A stretch of DNA of 64,000 nucleotides from Hydractinia symbiolongicarpus. Lineage: Eukaryota; Cnidaria; Hydrozoa; Anthoathecata; Hydractiniidae. Below are positions 11,407-22,564 of the stretch, piece by piece. The stretch lies in assembly GCF_029227915.1 (NCBI RefSeq), contig NC_079880.1, positions 28,453,501-28,517,500 on the forward strand, in the 5' to 3' direction. The notes under the pieces were generated by a model. That model did not search any database, was not told the DNA's origin, and was given only the letters and a program-made list of their open reading frames with translations. The position numbers were made by a program, and so were the translations under genes. How positions within the stretch are numbered: the stretch's first letter is position 1; each line of letters begins with the position of its first letter.

Positions 11407-12826
11407 CACAGGGTACTTTCTTTGTATACATTCGACTATACGGGCCAAGCCCTCGATTTACGGGAAATCGCGGGTTTTCGTTTGCCGGTGATTAAATCAC
11501 TTTCATTAATCGTCTCATCAAAAATGAAAACATTTCTGAAAACTACAAGTCTCATGCGTTTTAGTGGTGAAAAAATAATTTCAAAAATGGTTCGGGAAAT
11601 GAATTTACTCCCTGGGTACCTTCTTTGTATGCTTTTGACTATACGGGCCGAGTCCGGGATTTACGGGAACTCGCGGGTTTTCTTTTGCCGGCGATTAAAC
11701 TTCTTTTAATCAGCGTCTCATAAAATATTAAAACATTTTTAAAAACTACAAGACTCATGGGCTTTAGTGGTGAAACAATAATTTAAAAAATCGTTCGGGA
11801 AATGAGTTTACTCCCTGGGTACTTTCTTTGTATACTTTTGACTATACGGGCCGAGTCCGGGATTTACGGGAAGTCGCGGGTTTTCGTTTGCCGGCGATTA
11901 AACTTCTTTTATTCAGCGTCTCATCAAAAATGAAAACATTTTTGTAAACTACAAGTCTCATGCGTTTTAGTGGTGAAAAAATAATTTAAAAATCGTTCGG
12001 GAAATGAGTTTACTCCCTGGGTACTTTCTTTGTATACTTTTGACTATACAGGCCGAGTCCGGGGTTTACGGGAAATCGCGAGTTTTCGTTTGCAGGCGAT
12101 TAAACCACTTTCATTTAGCGTCTCATCAAAAATGAAAACATTTCTGAAAACTACAAGTCTCATGCGTTTTAGTGGTGATAAAACAATTTAAAAAATCGTT
12201 CGGGAAATGAGTTTACTCCCTGGGTTCTTTCTTTGTATACATTTGACTATACGGGCCGAGTCCGGGGTTTACGGGAAATGGCGGGTTTTCGTTTGCCGGC
12301 GATTAAACTTCTTTTATTCAACGTCTCATCAAAAATGAAAACATTTTTGAAAACTACAAGTCACATGCGTTTTAGTGGTGAAAAGATAATTTAAAAAATC
12401 GTTTTGGAAATGAGTTTACTCGCAGGGTATTTTCTTTGTATACATTCGACTATACAGGGCAAGCCCGGGATTTACGGAAAATCGCGGGTTTTCGTTTGCC
12501 GGCTATTAAACCACATTCATTAAGCGTTTCATCAAAAATGAAAACATTTCTGAAAACTACAAGTCTCATGGGCTTTAGTGGTTAAATACTAATTTAAAAA
12601 ATCGTTCGTGAAATGAGTTTACTCCCTGTGTACTTTCTTTGTATACTTTTGATTATACGGGCCGAGTCGGGGATTTACGGGAAATCGCAGGTTTTCGTTT
12701 GCCGGCGATTAAACTTCTTTTATTCAGCGTCTCATTGAAAATGAAAACATTTTTGTAAACTACAAGTCTCATGCGTTTTAGTGGTGAAAAAATAATTTAA
12801 AAAATCGTTCGGGAAATGAGTTTACT
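11407..12826 (+). repeat. 7-monomer HOR derivative B-C-(E/F)-G-H-I-J, 1420 bp
   Basis: Starts are 11407, 11610, 11813, 12015, 12218, 12421 and 12624. D is missing and E and F are fused in one hybrid monomer. The G-H-I-J part matches 10595-11370 at an offset of 1420 bp, sharing the rare GCGAGTTTTCG. The B-C part recurs at 13030 at an offset of 1623 bp, with the rare tail TCAAAAATGGTTCGG. Confidence 0.9.
11813..12014 (+). repeat. Hybrid monomer, E left part and F right part (202 bp)
   Basis: The left part has GGAAGTCGCGGG (type E). The right part has TTTTTGTAAACT, CATGCG and the one-A-short tail typical of F. The change lies in the middle of the monomer, where E and F are alike (TTCTTTTATTCAGCG). 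Confidence 0.88.
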
Positions 12827-14652
12827 CCCTGGGTACTTTCTTTGTATACTTTTGACTATACGGGCCGAGTCCGGGGTTTACAGGAAATGGCGGGTTTTCG
12901 TTTGCCGGCGATTAAACTTCTTTTATTCAGCGTCTCATCAAAAATGAAAACATTTTTGAAAACTACAAGTCTCATGCGTTTTAGTGGTGAAAAGATAATT
13001 TAAAAAAGCGTTTTGGAAATGAGTTTACTCACAGGGTACTTTCTTTGTATACATTCGACTATACGGGCCAAGCCCTCGATTTACGGGAAATCGCGGGTTT
13101 TCGTTTGCCGGTGATTAAATCACTTTCATTAATTGTCTCATCAAAAATGAAAACATTTCTGAAAACTACAAGTCTCATGCGTTTTAGTGGTGAAAAAATA
13201 ATTTCAAAAATGGTTCGGGAAATGAATTTACTCCCTGGGTACCTTCTTTGTATGCTTTTGACTATACGGGCCGAGTCCGGGATTTACGGGAACTCGCGGG
13301 TTTTCTTTTGCCGGCGATTAAACTTCTTTTAATCAGCGTCTCATAAAATATTAAAACATTTTTAAAAACTACAAGACTCATGGGCTTTAGTGGTGAAACA
13401 ATAATTTAAAAAATCGTTCGGGAAATGAGTTTACTCCCTGGGTACTTTCTTTGTATACTTTTGACTATACGGGCCGAGTCCGGGATTTACGGGAAGTCGC
13501 GGGTTTTCGTTTGCCGGCGATTAAACTTCTTTTATTCAGCGTCTCATCAAAAATGAAAACATTTTTAAAAACTACAAGTCTCATGGGCTTTAGTGGTGAA
13601 ATAATAATTTAAAAAATCGTTCGGGAAATGAGTTTACTCCCTGGGTACTTTCTTTGTATACTTTTGACTATACGGGCCGAGTCCAGGATTTACGGGAAAT
13701 CGCAGGTTTTCGTTTGCCGGCGATTAAACTTCTTTTATTCAGCGTCTCATCAAAAATGAAAACATTTTTGTAAACTACAAGTCTCATGCGTTTTAGTGGT
13801 GAAAAAATAATTTAAAAATTGTTTGGGAAATGAGTTTACTCCCTGGGTACTTTCTTTGTATACTTTTGACTATACAGGCCGAGTGCGGGGTTTACGGGAA
13901 ATCGCGGGTTTTCGTTTGCAGGCGATTAAACCACTTTCATTTAGCGTCTCATCAAAAATGAAAACATTTCTGAAAACTACAAGTCTCATGCGTTTTAGTG
14001 GTGATAAAACAATTTAAAAAATCGTTCGGGAAATGAGTTTACTCCCTGGGTTCTTTCTTTGTATACATTTGACTATACGGGCCGAGTCCGGGGTTTACGG
14101 GAAATGGCGGGTTTTCGTTTGCCGGCGATTAAACTTCTTTTATTCAACGTGTCATCAAAAATGAAAACATTTTTGAAAACTACAAGTCACATGCGTTTTA
14201 GTGGTGAAAAGATAATTTAAAAAATCGTTTTGGAAATGAGTTTACTCACAGGGTATTTTCTTTGTATACATTCGACTATACGGGGCAAGCCCGGGATTTA
14301 CGGAAAATCGCGGGTTTTCGTTTGCCGGCTATTAAACCACATTCATTAAGCGTTTCATCAAAAATGAAAACATTTCTGAAAACTACAAGTCTCATGGGCT
14401 TTAGTGGTGAAATACTAATTTAAAAAATCGTTCGTGAAATGAGTTTACTCCCTGTGTACTTTCTTTGTATACTTTTGATTATACGGGCCGAGTCCGGGAT
14501 TTACGGGAAATCGCAGGTTTTCGTTTGCCGGCGATTAAACTTCTTTTATTCAGCGTCTCATTAAAAATGAAAACATTTTTGTAAACTACAAGTCTCATGC
14601 GTTTTAGTGGAGAAAAAATAATTTAAAAAATCGTTCGGGAAATGAGTTTACT
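12827..14652 (+). repeat. 9-monomer HOR unit A-B-C-E-F-G-H-I-J (D missing), 1826 bp
   Basis: Starts are 12827, 13030, 13233, 13436, 13639, 13841, 14044, 14247 and 14450. The order is the same as in the 6132-7957 unit. The closing J has GTCCGGGAT instead of GTCGGGGAT and carries the GTGGAGAAA marker. That marker recurs in J-type tails at 26420, 35550, 41431, 43863, 50150, 54816 and 55425. Confidence 0.9.
13470..13503 (+). other. Four CGGG boxes at helical spacing (representative monomer)
   Basis: Within one E-type monomer, CGGG occurs at 13470, 13481, 13490 and 13500, at intervals of 11, 9 and 10 bp. The same four boxes lie near positions 35, 46, 55 and 65 of the consensus and recur, with some losses, in most monomers of the window. 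The loops between G-triplets are 8, 6 and 7 nt, just outside the usual 1-7 nt rule for G-quadruplexes. The consensus patch 31-90 is about 53% GC against about 26% for 91-183. No function is shown; protein contacts on one helix face or nucleosome rotational setting are possibilities. Confidence 0.6.
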
Positions 14653-15058
14653 CCCTGGGTACTTTCTTTGTATACTTTTGACTACACGGGCCGAGTCCGG
14701 GGTTTACGGGAAATGGCGGGTTTTCGTTTGCCGGCGATTAAACTTCTTTTATTCGGCGTCTCATCAAAAATGAAAACATTTTTGAAAACTACAAGTCTCA
14801 TGCGTTTTAGTGGTGAAAAGATAATTTAAAAAATCGTTTTGGAAATGAGTTTACTCACAGGGTACTTTCTTTGTATATATTCGACTATACGGGCCAAGCC
14901 CGGAATTTACGGGAAATCGTGGGTTTTCGTTTGCCGGCGATTAAATCACTTTCATTAATCGTCTCATCAAAAATGAAAACATTTCTGAAAACTACAAGTC
15001 TCATGCGTTTTAGTGGTGAAAAAATAATTTAAAAAATCGTTTGGGAAATGAGTTTACT

Positions 15059-15260
15059 TCCTGGGTACTTTCTTTGTATATTTCGACTATACGGGCCAAG
15101 CCCGGGATTTACGGGAAATCGCGTGTTTTCGTTTGCCGGCGATTAAATCACTTTCATTAATCGTCTCATCAAAAATGAAAACATTTCTGAAAACTACAAG
15201 TCTCATGCGTTTTAGTGGTGAAAAAATAATTTAAAAAATCGTTTGGGAAATGAGTTTACT
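15059..15260 (+). repeat. Extra B-like monomer absent from the sister blocks (202 bp)
   Basis: This copy has TCCTGGGTAC, the shortened GTATATTTCGAC and the B-type TTAAATCACTTTC. In the three related blocks (26826-27231, 35956-36361, 50556-50961), B2 is followed directly by A2. Here one extra monomer sits between them, and the alignment offset to the 27-kb copy changes from 11970 to 11768 bp. Its left end resembles G2 and its right end B2, so it looks like a recombinant insertion. Confidence 0.8.
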
Positions 15261-16071
15261 TCCTGGGTACTTTCTTTGTATACTTTTGACAATACGGGCC
15301 GAGTCCGGGGTTTACGGGAAATGGTGGGTTTTCGTTTGCCGGCGATTAAAGTTCTTTTATTCAGTGTCTCATCAAAAATGATAACATTTTTGAAAACTAC
15401 AAGTCTCATGCGTTTTAGTGGTGAAACGATAATTTAAAAAATCGTTTTGGAAATGAGTTTACTCACAGGGTACTTTCTTTGTATATTTCAACTATACGGG
15501 CCAAGCCCGGGATTTACGGGAAATCGCGTGTTTTCGTTTGCAGGCGATTAAACCACTTTCATTTAGCGTCTCATCAAAAATGAAAACATTTCTGAAAACT
15601 ACAAGTCTCATGCGTCTTAGTGGTGATAAAACAATTTAAAAAATCGTTCGGGAAATGAGTTTACTCCCTGGGTTCTTTCTTTGTATACATTTGACTATGC
15701 GGGCCGAGTCCGGGGTTTACGGGAAATGGCGGATTTTCGTTTGCCGGCGATTAAACCTCTTTTATTCAACGTCTCATCAAAAATGAAAACATTTTTGAAA
15801 ACTACAAGTCACATGCGTTTTAGTGGTGAAAAGATAATTTAAAAAATCGTTTTGGAAATGAGTTTACTCACAGGGTATTTTCTTTGTATACATTCGACTA
15901 TACGGGGCAAGCCCGGGATTTAGGGAAAATCGCGGGTTTTCGTTTGCCGGCTATTAAACCACATTCATTAAGCGTTTCATCAAAAATGAAAACATTTCTG
16001 AAAACTACAAGTCTCATGGGCTTTAGTGGTGAAATAATAATTTAAAAAATCGTTCGTGAAATGAGTTTACT

Positions 16072-16274
16072 CCCTGTGTACTTTCTTTGTATACTATTGA
16101 TTATACGGGCCGAGTCGGGGATTTACGGGAAATCGCAGGTTTTCGTTTGCCGGCGATTAAACTTCTTTTATTCAGCGTCTCATTAAAAATGAAAACATTT
16201 TTGAAAACTACAAGTCACATGCGTTTTAGTGGTGAAAAGATAATTTAAAAAATCGTTTTGGAAATGAGTTTACT
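16072..16274 (+). repeat. Hybrid monomer, J left part and H right part
   Basis: It begins as J (CCCTGTGTAC, GATTATACGG, GTCGGGGAT, ATCGCAGG) and ends as H (TTTTTGAAAAC, AAGTCACATG, GAAAAGATAA, CGTTTTGG). The next monomer is I, as after a normal H. The same J/H hybrid recurs at 17289, 21956, 27840, 29667 and 51570, so it has been amplified with its surroundings. Confidence 0.88.
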
Positions 16275-17897
16275 CACAGGGTATTTTCTTTGTATACATT
16301 CGACTATACGGGGCAAGCCCGGGATTTACGGAAAATCGCGGGTTTTCGTTTGCCGGCTATTAAACCACATTCATTAAGCGTTTCATCAAAAACGAAAACA
16401 TTTCTGAAAACTACAAGTCTCATGGGCTTTAGTGGTGAAATAATAATTTAAAAAATCGTTCGTGAAATGAGTTTACTCCCTGTGTACTTTCTTTGTATAC
16501 TTTTGATTATACGGGCCGAGTCGGGGATTTACGGGAAATCGCAGGTTTTCGTTTGCCGGCGATTAAACTTCTTTTATTCAGCGTCTCATTAAAAATGAAA
16601 ACATTTTTGTAAACTACAAGTCTCATGCGTTTTAGTGGTGAAACAATAATTTAAAAAATCGTTTTGGAAATGAGTTTACTCACAGGGTACTTTCTTTGTA
16701 TATTTCGACTATACGGGCCAAGCCCGGGATTTACGGGAAATCGCGTGTTTTCGTTTGCAGGCGATTAAACCACTTTCATTTAGCGTCTCATCAAAAATGA
16801 AAACATTTCTGAAAACTACAAGTCTCATGCGTCTTAGTGGTGATAAAACAATTTAAAAAATCGTTCGGGAAATGAGTTTACTCCCTGGGTTCTTTCTTTG
16901 TATACATTTGACTATACGGGCCGAGTCCGGCGTTTACGGGAAATGGCGGATTTTCGTTTGCCGGCGATTAAACCTCTTTTATTCAACGTCTCATCAAAAA
17001 TGAAAACATTTTTAAAAACTACAAGTCACATGCGTTTTAGTGGTGAAAAGACAATTTAAAAAATCGTTTTGGAAATGAGTTTACTCACAGGGTATTTTCT
17101 TTGTATACATTCGACTATACGGGGCAAGCCCGGGATTTACGGAAAATCGCGGGTTTTCGTTTGCCGGCTATTAAACCACATTCATTAAGCGTTTCATCAA
17201 AAATGAAAACATTTCTGAAAACTACAAGTCTCATGGGCTTTAGTGGTGAAATAATAATTTAAAAAATCGTTCGTGAAATGAGTTTACTCCCTGTGTACTT
17301 TCTTTGTATACTTTTGATTATACGGGCCGAGTCGGGGATTTACGGGAAATCGCAGGTTTTCGTTTGCCGGCGATTAAACTTCTTTTATTCAGCGTCTCAT
17401 TAAAAATGAAAACATTTTTGAAAACTACAAGTCACATGCGTTTTAGTGGTGAAAAGATAATTTAAAAAATCGTTTTGGAAATGAGTTTACTCACAGGGTA
17501 TTTTCTTTGTATACATTCGACTATACGGGGCAAGCCCGGGATTTACGGAAAATCGCGGGTTTTCGTTTGCCGGCTATTAAACCACATTCATTAAGCGTTT
17601 CATCAAAAATGAAAACATTTCTGAAAACTACAAGTCTCATGGGCTTTAGTGGTGAAATAATAATTTAAAAAATCGTTCGTGAAATGAGTTTACTCCCTGT
17701 GTACTTTCTTTGCATACTTTTGATTATACGGGCCGAGTCGGGGATTTACGGGAAATCGCAGGTTTTCGTTTGCCGGCGATTAAACTTCTTTTATTCAGCG
17801 TCTCATTAAAAATGAAAACATTTTTGTAAACTACAAGTCTCATGCGTTTAAGTGGTGAAAAAATAATTTAAAAAATCGTTCGGGAAATGAGTTTACT

Positions 17898-19723
17898 CCC
17901 TGGGTACTTTCTTTGTATACTTTTGACTATACGGGCCGAGTCCGGGGTTTACGGGAAATGGCGGGTTTTCGTTTGCCGGCGATTAAACTTCTTTTATTCA
18001 GCGTCTCATCAAAAATGAAAACATTTTTGAAAACTACAAGTCTCATGCGTTTTAGTGGTGAAAAGATAATTTAAAAAATCGTTTTGGAAATGAGTTTACT
18101 CACAGGGTACTTTCTTTGTATACATTGGACTATACGGGCCAAGCCCTGGATTTACGGGAAATCGCGGGTTTTCGTTTGCCGGCGATTAAATCACTTTCAT
18201 TAATCGTCTCATCAAAAATGAAAACATTTCTGAAAACTACAAGTCTCATGCGTTTTAGTTGTGAAAAAATAATTTAAAAAATCGTTCGGGAAATGAGTTT
18301 ACTCCCTGGGTACCTTCTTTTTATGCTTTTGACTATACGGGCCGAGTCCGGGATTTACGGGAAATCGCGGGTTTTCTTTTGCCGGCGATTAAACTTCTTT
18401 TAATCAGCGTCTCATAAAATATGAAAACATTTTTAAAAACTACAAGACTCATGGGCTTTAGTGGTGAAACAATAATTTAAAAAATCGTTCGGGAAATGAG
18501 TTTACTCCCTGGGTACTTACTTTGTATACTTTTGACTATACGGGCCGAGTCCGGGATTTACGGGAAATCGCGGGTTTTCGTTTGCCGGCGATTAAACCAC
18601 TTTCACTAAGCGTCTCATCAAAAATGAAAACATTTCTGAAAACTGCAAGTCTCATGCGTTTTAGTGGTGAAAAAATAATTTAAAAAATCGTTCGGGAAAT
18701 GAGTTTACTCACAGGGTACTTTCTTTGTATACTTTTGACTATACGGGCCGAGTCCGGGATTTACGGGAAGTCGCGGGTTTTCGTTTGCCGGCGATTAAAC
18801 TTCTTTTATTCAGCGTCTCATCAAAAATGAAAACATTTTTAAAAACTACAAGTCTCATGGGCTTTAGTGGTGAAATAATAATTTAAAAAATCGTTCGGGA
18901 AATGAGTTTACTCCCTGGGTACTTTCTTTGTATACTTTTGACTATACGGGCCGCGTCCAGGATTTACGGGAAATCGCAGGTTTTCGTTTGCCGGCGATTA
19001 AACTTCTTTTATTCAGCGTCTCATCAAAAATGAAAACATTTTTGTAAACTACAAGTCTCATGCGTTTTAGTGGTGATAAAACAATTTAAAAAATCGTTCG
19101 GGAAATGAGTTTACTCCCTGGGTTCTTTCTTTGTATACATTTGACTATACGGGCCGAGTCCGGGGTTTACAGGAAATGGCGGGTTTTCGTTTGCCGGCGA
19201 TTAAACTTCTTTTATTCAACGTCTCATCAAAAATGAAAACATTTTTGAAAACTACAAGTCACATGCGTTTTAGTGGTGAAAAGATAATTTAAAAAATCGT
19301 TTTGGAAATGAGTTTACTCGCAGGGTATTTTCTTTGTATACATTCGACTATACAGGGCAAGCCCGGGATTTACGGAAAATCGCGGGTTTTCGTTTGCCGG
19401 CTATTAAACCACATTCATTAAGCGTTTCATCAAAAATGAAAACATTTCTGAAAACTACAAGTCTCATGGGCTTTAGTGGTGAAATACTAATTTAAAAAAT
19501 CGTTCGTGAAATGAGTTTACTCCCTGTGTACTTTCTTTGTATACTTTTGATTATACGGGCCGAGTCGGGGATTTACGGGAAATCGCAGGTTTTCGTTTGC
19601 CGGCGATTAAACTTCTTTTATTCAGCGTCTCATTGAAAATGAAAACATTTTTGTAAACTACAAGTCTCATGCGTTTAGTGGTGAAAAAATAATTTAAAAA
19701 ATCGTTCGGGAAATGAGTTTACT
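17898..19723 (+). repeat. 9-monomer HOR unit A-B-C-D-E-(F/G)-H-I-J
   Basis: Starts are 17898, 18101, 18304, 18507, 18710, 18913, 19116, 19319 and 19522. All types are represented, but F and G are fused into one hybrid. Unusually, the E monomer starts with CACAGGG although the preceding D tail is CGTTCGGG, which breaks the usual coupling between tail and next head. The J copy at 19522 is 202 bp because GCGTTTAGTGG lacks one T. Confidence 0.9.
18913..19115 (+). repeat. Hybrid monomer, F left part and G right part
   Basis: It carries the F marks GCCGCGTCCAGGA, ATCGCAGG and TTTTTGTAAAC and ends with the G tail GATAAAACAA. The following monomer is H. The GCCGCGTCC marker is also present at 23580, 29058, 30276, 37985, 39810 and 53194, tying these F copies to one ancestor. 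Confidence 0.87.
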
Positions 19724-21346
19724 CCCTGGGTACTTTCTTTGTATACTTTTGACTATACGGGCCGAGTCCGGGGTTTACGGGAAATGGCGGGTTTTCGTTT
19801 GCCGGCGATTAAACTTCTTTTATTCAGCGTCTCATCAAAAATGAAAACATTTTTGAAAACTACAAGTCTCATGCGTTTTAGTGGTGAAAAGATAATTTAA
19901 AAAAGCGTTTTGGAAATGAGTTTACTCACAGGGTACTTTCTTTGTATACATTCGACTATACGGGCCAAGCCCTGGATTTACGGGAAATCGCGGGTTTTCG
20001 TTTGCCGGTGATTAAATCACTTTCATTAATCGTCTCATCAAAAATGAAAACATTTCTGAAAACTACAAGTCTCATGCGTTTTAGTGGTGAAAAAATAATT
20101 TCAAAAATCGTTCGGGAAATGAATTTACTCCCTGGGTACCTTCTTTGTATGCTTTTGACTATACGGGCCGAGTCAGGGATTTACGGGAAATCGCGGGTTT
20201 TCTTTTGCCGGCGATTAAACTTCTTTTAATCAGCGTCTCATAAAATATGAAAACATTTTTAAAAACTACAAGACTCATGGGCTTTAGTGGTGAAACAATA
20301 ATTTAAAAAATCGTTCGGGAAATGAGTTTACTCCCTGGGTACTTTCTTTGTATACTTTTGACTATACGGGCCGAGTCCGGGATTTACGGGAAGTCGCGGG
20401 TTTTCGTTTGCCAGCGATTAAACTTCTTTTATTCAGCGTCTCATCAAAAATGAAAACATTTTTAAAAACTACAAGTCTCATGGGCTTTAGTGGTGAAATA
20501 ATAATTTAAAAAATCGTTCGGGAAATGAGTTTACTCCCTGGGTACTTTCTTTGTATACTTTTGACTATACGGGCCGAGTCCAGGATTTACGGGAAATCGC
20601 AGGTTTTCGTTTGCCGGCGATTAAACTTCTTTTATTCAGCGTCTCATCAAAAATGAAAACATTTTTGTAAACTACAAGTCTCATGCGTTTTAGTGGTGAA
20701 AAAATAATTTAAAAATCGTTCGGGAAATGAGTTTACTCCCTGGGTACTTTCTTTGTATACTTTTGACTATACAGGCCGAGTCCGGGGTTTACGGGAAATC
20801 GCGGGTTTTCGTTTGCAGGCGATTAAACCACTTTCATTTAGCGTCTCATCAAAAATGAAAACATTTCTGAAAACTACAAGTCTCATGCGTTTTAGTGGTG
20901 ATAAAACAATTTAAAAAATCGTTCGGGAAATGAGTTTACTCCCTGGGTTCTTTCTTTGTATACATTTGACTATACGGGCCGAGTCCGGGGTTTACGGGAA
21001 ATGGCGGGTTTTCGTTTGCCGGCGATTAAACTTCTTTTATTCAACGTCTCATCAAAAATGAAAACATTTTTGAAAACTACAAGTCACATGCGTTTTAGTG
21101 GTGAAAAGATAATTTAAAAAATCGTTTTGGAAATGAGTTTACTCACAGGGTATTTTCTTTGTATACATTCGACTATACGGGGCAAGCCCGGGATTTACGG
21201 AAAATCGCGGGTTTTCGTTTGCCGGCTATTAAACCACATTCATTAAGCGTTTCATCAAAAATGAAAACATTTCTGAAAACTACAAGTCTCATGGGCTTTA
21301 GTGGTAAAATACTAATTTAAAAAATCGTTCGGGAAATGAGTTTACT
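19724..21346 (+). repeat. 8-monomer HOR derivative A-B-C-E-F-G-H-I
   Basis: Starts are 19724, 19927, 20130, 20333, 20536, 20738, 20941 and 21144. D and J are absent. The final I monomer ends in GTGGTAAAATACTAA plus CGTTCGGG and is followed by G rather than J, so its tail has been exchanged with that of another type. Confidence 0.88.
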
Positions 21347-22564
21347 CCCTGGGTACTTTCTTTGTATACTTTTGACTATACAGGCCGAGTCCGGGGTTTA
21401 CGGGAAATCGCGGGTTTTCGTTTGCAGGCGATTAAACCACTTTCATTTAGCGTCTCATCAAAAATGAAAACATTTCTGAAAACTACAAGTCTCATGCGTT
21501 TTAGTGGTGATAAAACAATTTAAAAAATCGTTCGGGAAATGAGTTTACTCCCTGGGTTCTTTCTTTGTATACATTTGACTATACGGGCCGAGTCCGGGGT
21601 TTACGGGAAATGGCGGGTTTTCGTTTGCCGGCGATTAAACTTCTTTTATTCAACGTCTCATCAAAAATGAAAACATTTTTGAAAACTACAAGTCACATGC
21701 GTTTTAGTGGTGAAAAGACAATTTAAAAAATCGTTTTGGAAATGAGTTTACTCACAGGGTATTTTCTTTGTATACATTCGACTATACGGGGCAAGCCCGG
21801 GATTTACGGAAAATCGCGGGTTTTCGTTTGCCGGCTATTAAACCACATTCATTAAGCGTTTCATCAAAAATGAAAACATTTCTGAAAACTACAAGTCTCA
21901 TGGGCTTTAGTGGTGAAATAATAATTTAAAAAATCGTTCGTGAAATGAGTTTACTCCCTGTGTACTTTCTTTGTATACTTTTGATTATACGGGCCGAGTC
22001 GGGGATTTACGGGAAATCGCAGGTTTTCGTTTGCCGGCGATTAAACTTCTTTTATTCAGCGTCTCATTAAAAATGAAAACATTTTTGAAAACTACAAGTC
22101 ACATGCGTTTTAGTGGTGAAAAGATAATTTAAAAAATCGTTTTGGAAATGAGTTTACTCACAGGGTATTTTCTTTGTATACATTCGACTATACGGGGCAA
22201 GCCCGGGATTTACGGAAAATCGCGGGTTTTCGTTTGCCGGCTATTAAACCACATTCATTAAGCGTTTCATCAAAAATGAAAACATTTCTGAAAACTACAA
22301 GTCTCATGGGCTTTAGTGGTGAAATAATAATTTAAAAAATCGTTCGTGAAATGAGTTTACTCCCTGTGTACTTTCTTTGCATACTTTTGATTATACGGGC
22401 CGAGTCGGGGATTTACGGGAAATCGCAGGTTTTCGTTTGCCGGCGATTAAACTTCTTTTATTCAGCGTCTCATTAAAAATGAAAACATTTTTGTAAACTA
22501 CAAGTCTCATGCGTTTAAGTGGTGAAAAAATAATTTAAAAAATCGTTCGGGAAATGAGTTTACT
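21347..22564 (+). repeat. 6-monomer stretch G-H-I-(J/H)-I-J
   Basis: Starts are 21347, 21550, 21753, 21956, 22159 and 22362. From the tail of the H monomer at 21550 onward it is the second copy of 17015-17897. The G and most of the H monomer before that match ordinary G-H copies such as 20738-21144. Confidence 0.88.

Larger units (their letters stand above)
14653..17897 (+). repeat. Variant-rich stretch of 16 monomers (A, B2, B3, A2, G2, H2, I, J/H, I, J/A2, G2, H2, I, J/H, I, J)
   Basis: Starts run from 14653 to 17695 with two 203-bp or near-203-bp phases preserved throughout. B2 has TATATTCGAC and CCAAGCCCGG. A2 has a TCCTGGG start, GACAATACGG, TTAAAGTTC, GATAACAT and GAAACGATAA. G2 has TATTTCGAC or TATTTCAAC, CGCGTGTTTT and GCGTCTTAG. 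H2 has GGCGGATTTTC and AAACCTC. The G2-H2-I-J block occurs twice (15464 and 16681). Similar A-B2-A2-G2-H2 runs recur at 26623, 35753 and 50353. They form a distinct variant HOR module without C, D, E or F. Confidence 0.85.
17015..21126 (+). repeat. 4.1-kb block, copy 1 of a nearly perfect duplication
   Basis: This 4112-bp block matches 21682-25793 at a constant offset of 4667 bp (23 monomers, less 2 bp). Shared rare markers include AAAAGACAATTT (17048), TTTGCATAC (about 17710), GCGTTTAAGTGG, ACATTGGAC, TTTTTATGC, GTACTTACTTTG, GCCGCGTCC, GCGTTTAGTGG (one base short) and TTTGCCAGCG. I found one difference, C at 20223 against T at 24890. The left edge is set by A at 17014 against G at 21681, and the right edge by T at 21127 against C at 25794. 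Confidence 0.93.

Noticed and set aside
11422-11709. 95-codon open frames recurring at 11422, 13045, 19942 and 24609
   Set aside because: Their recurrence follows the B-C part of the HOR duplications, with a TTTCAAAAAT change removing a stop. Repetition reflects DNA duplication, not selection on a protein. There is no convincing start context or domain.
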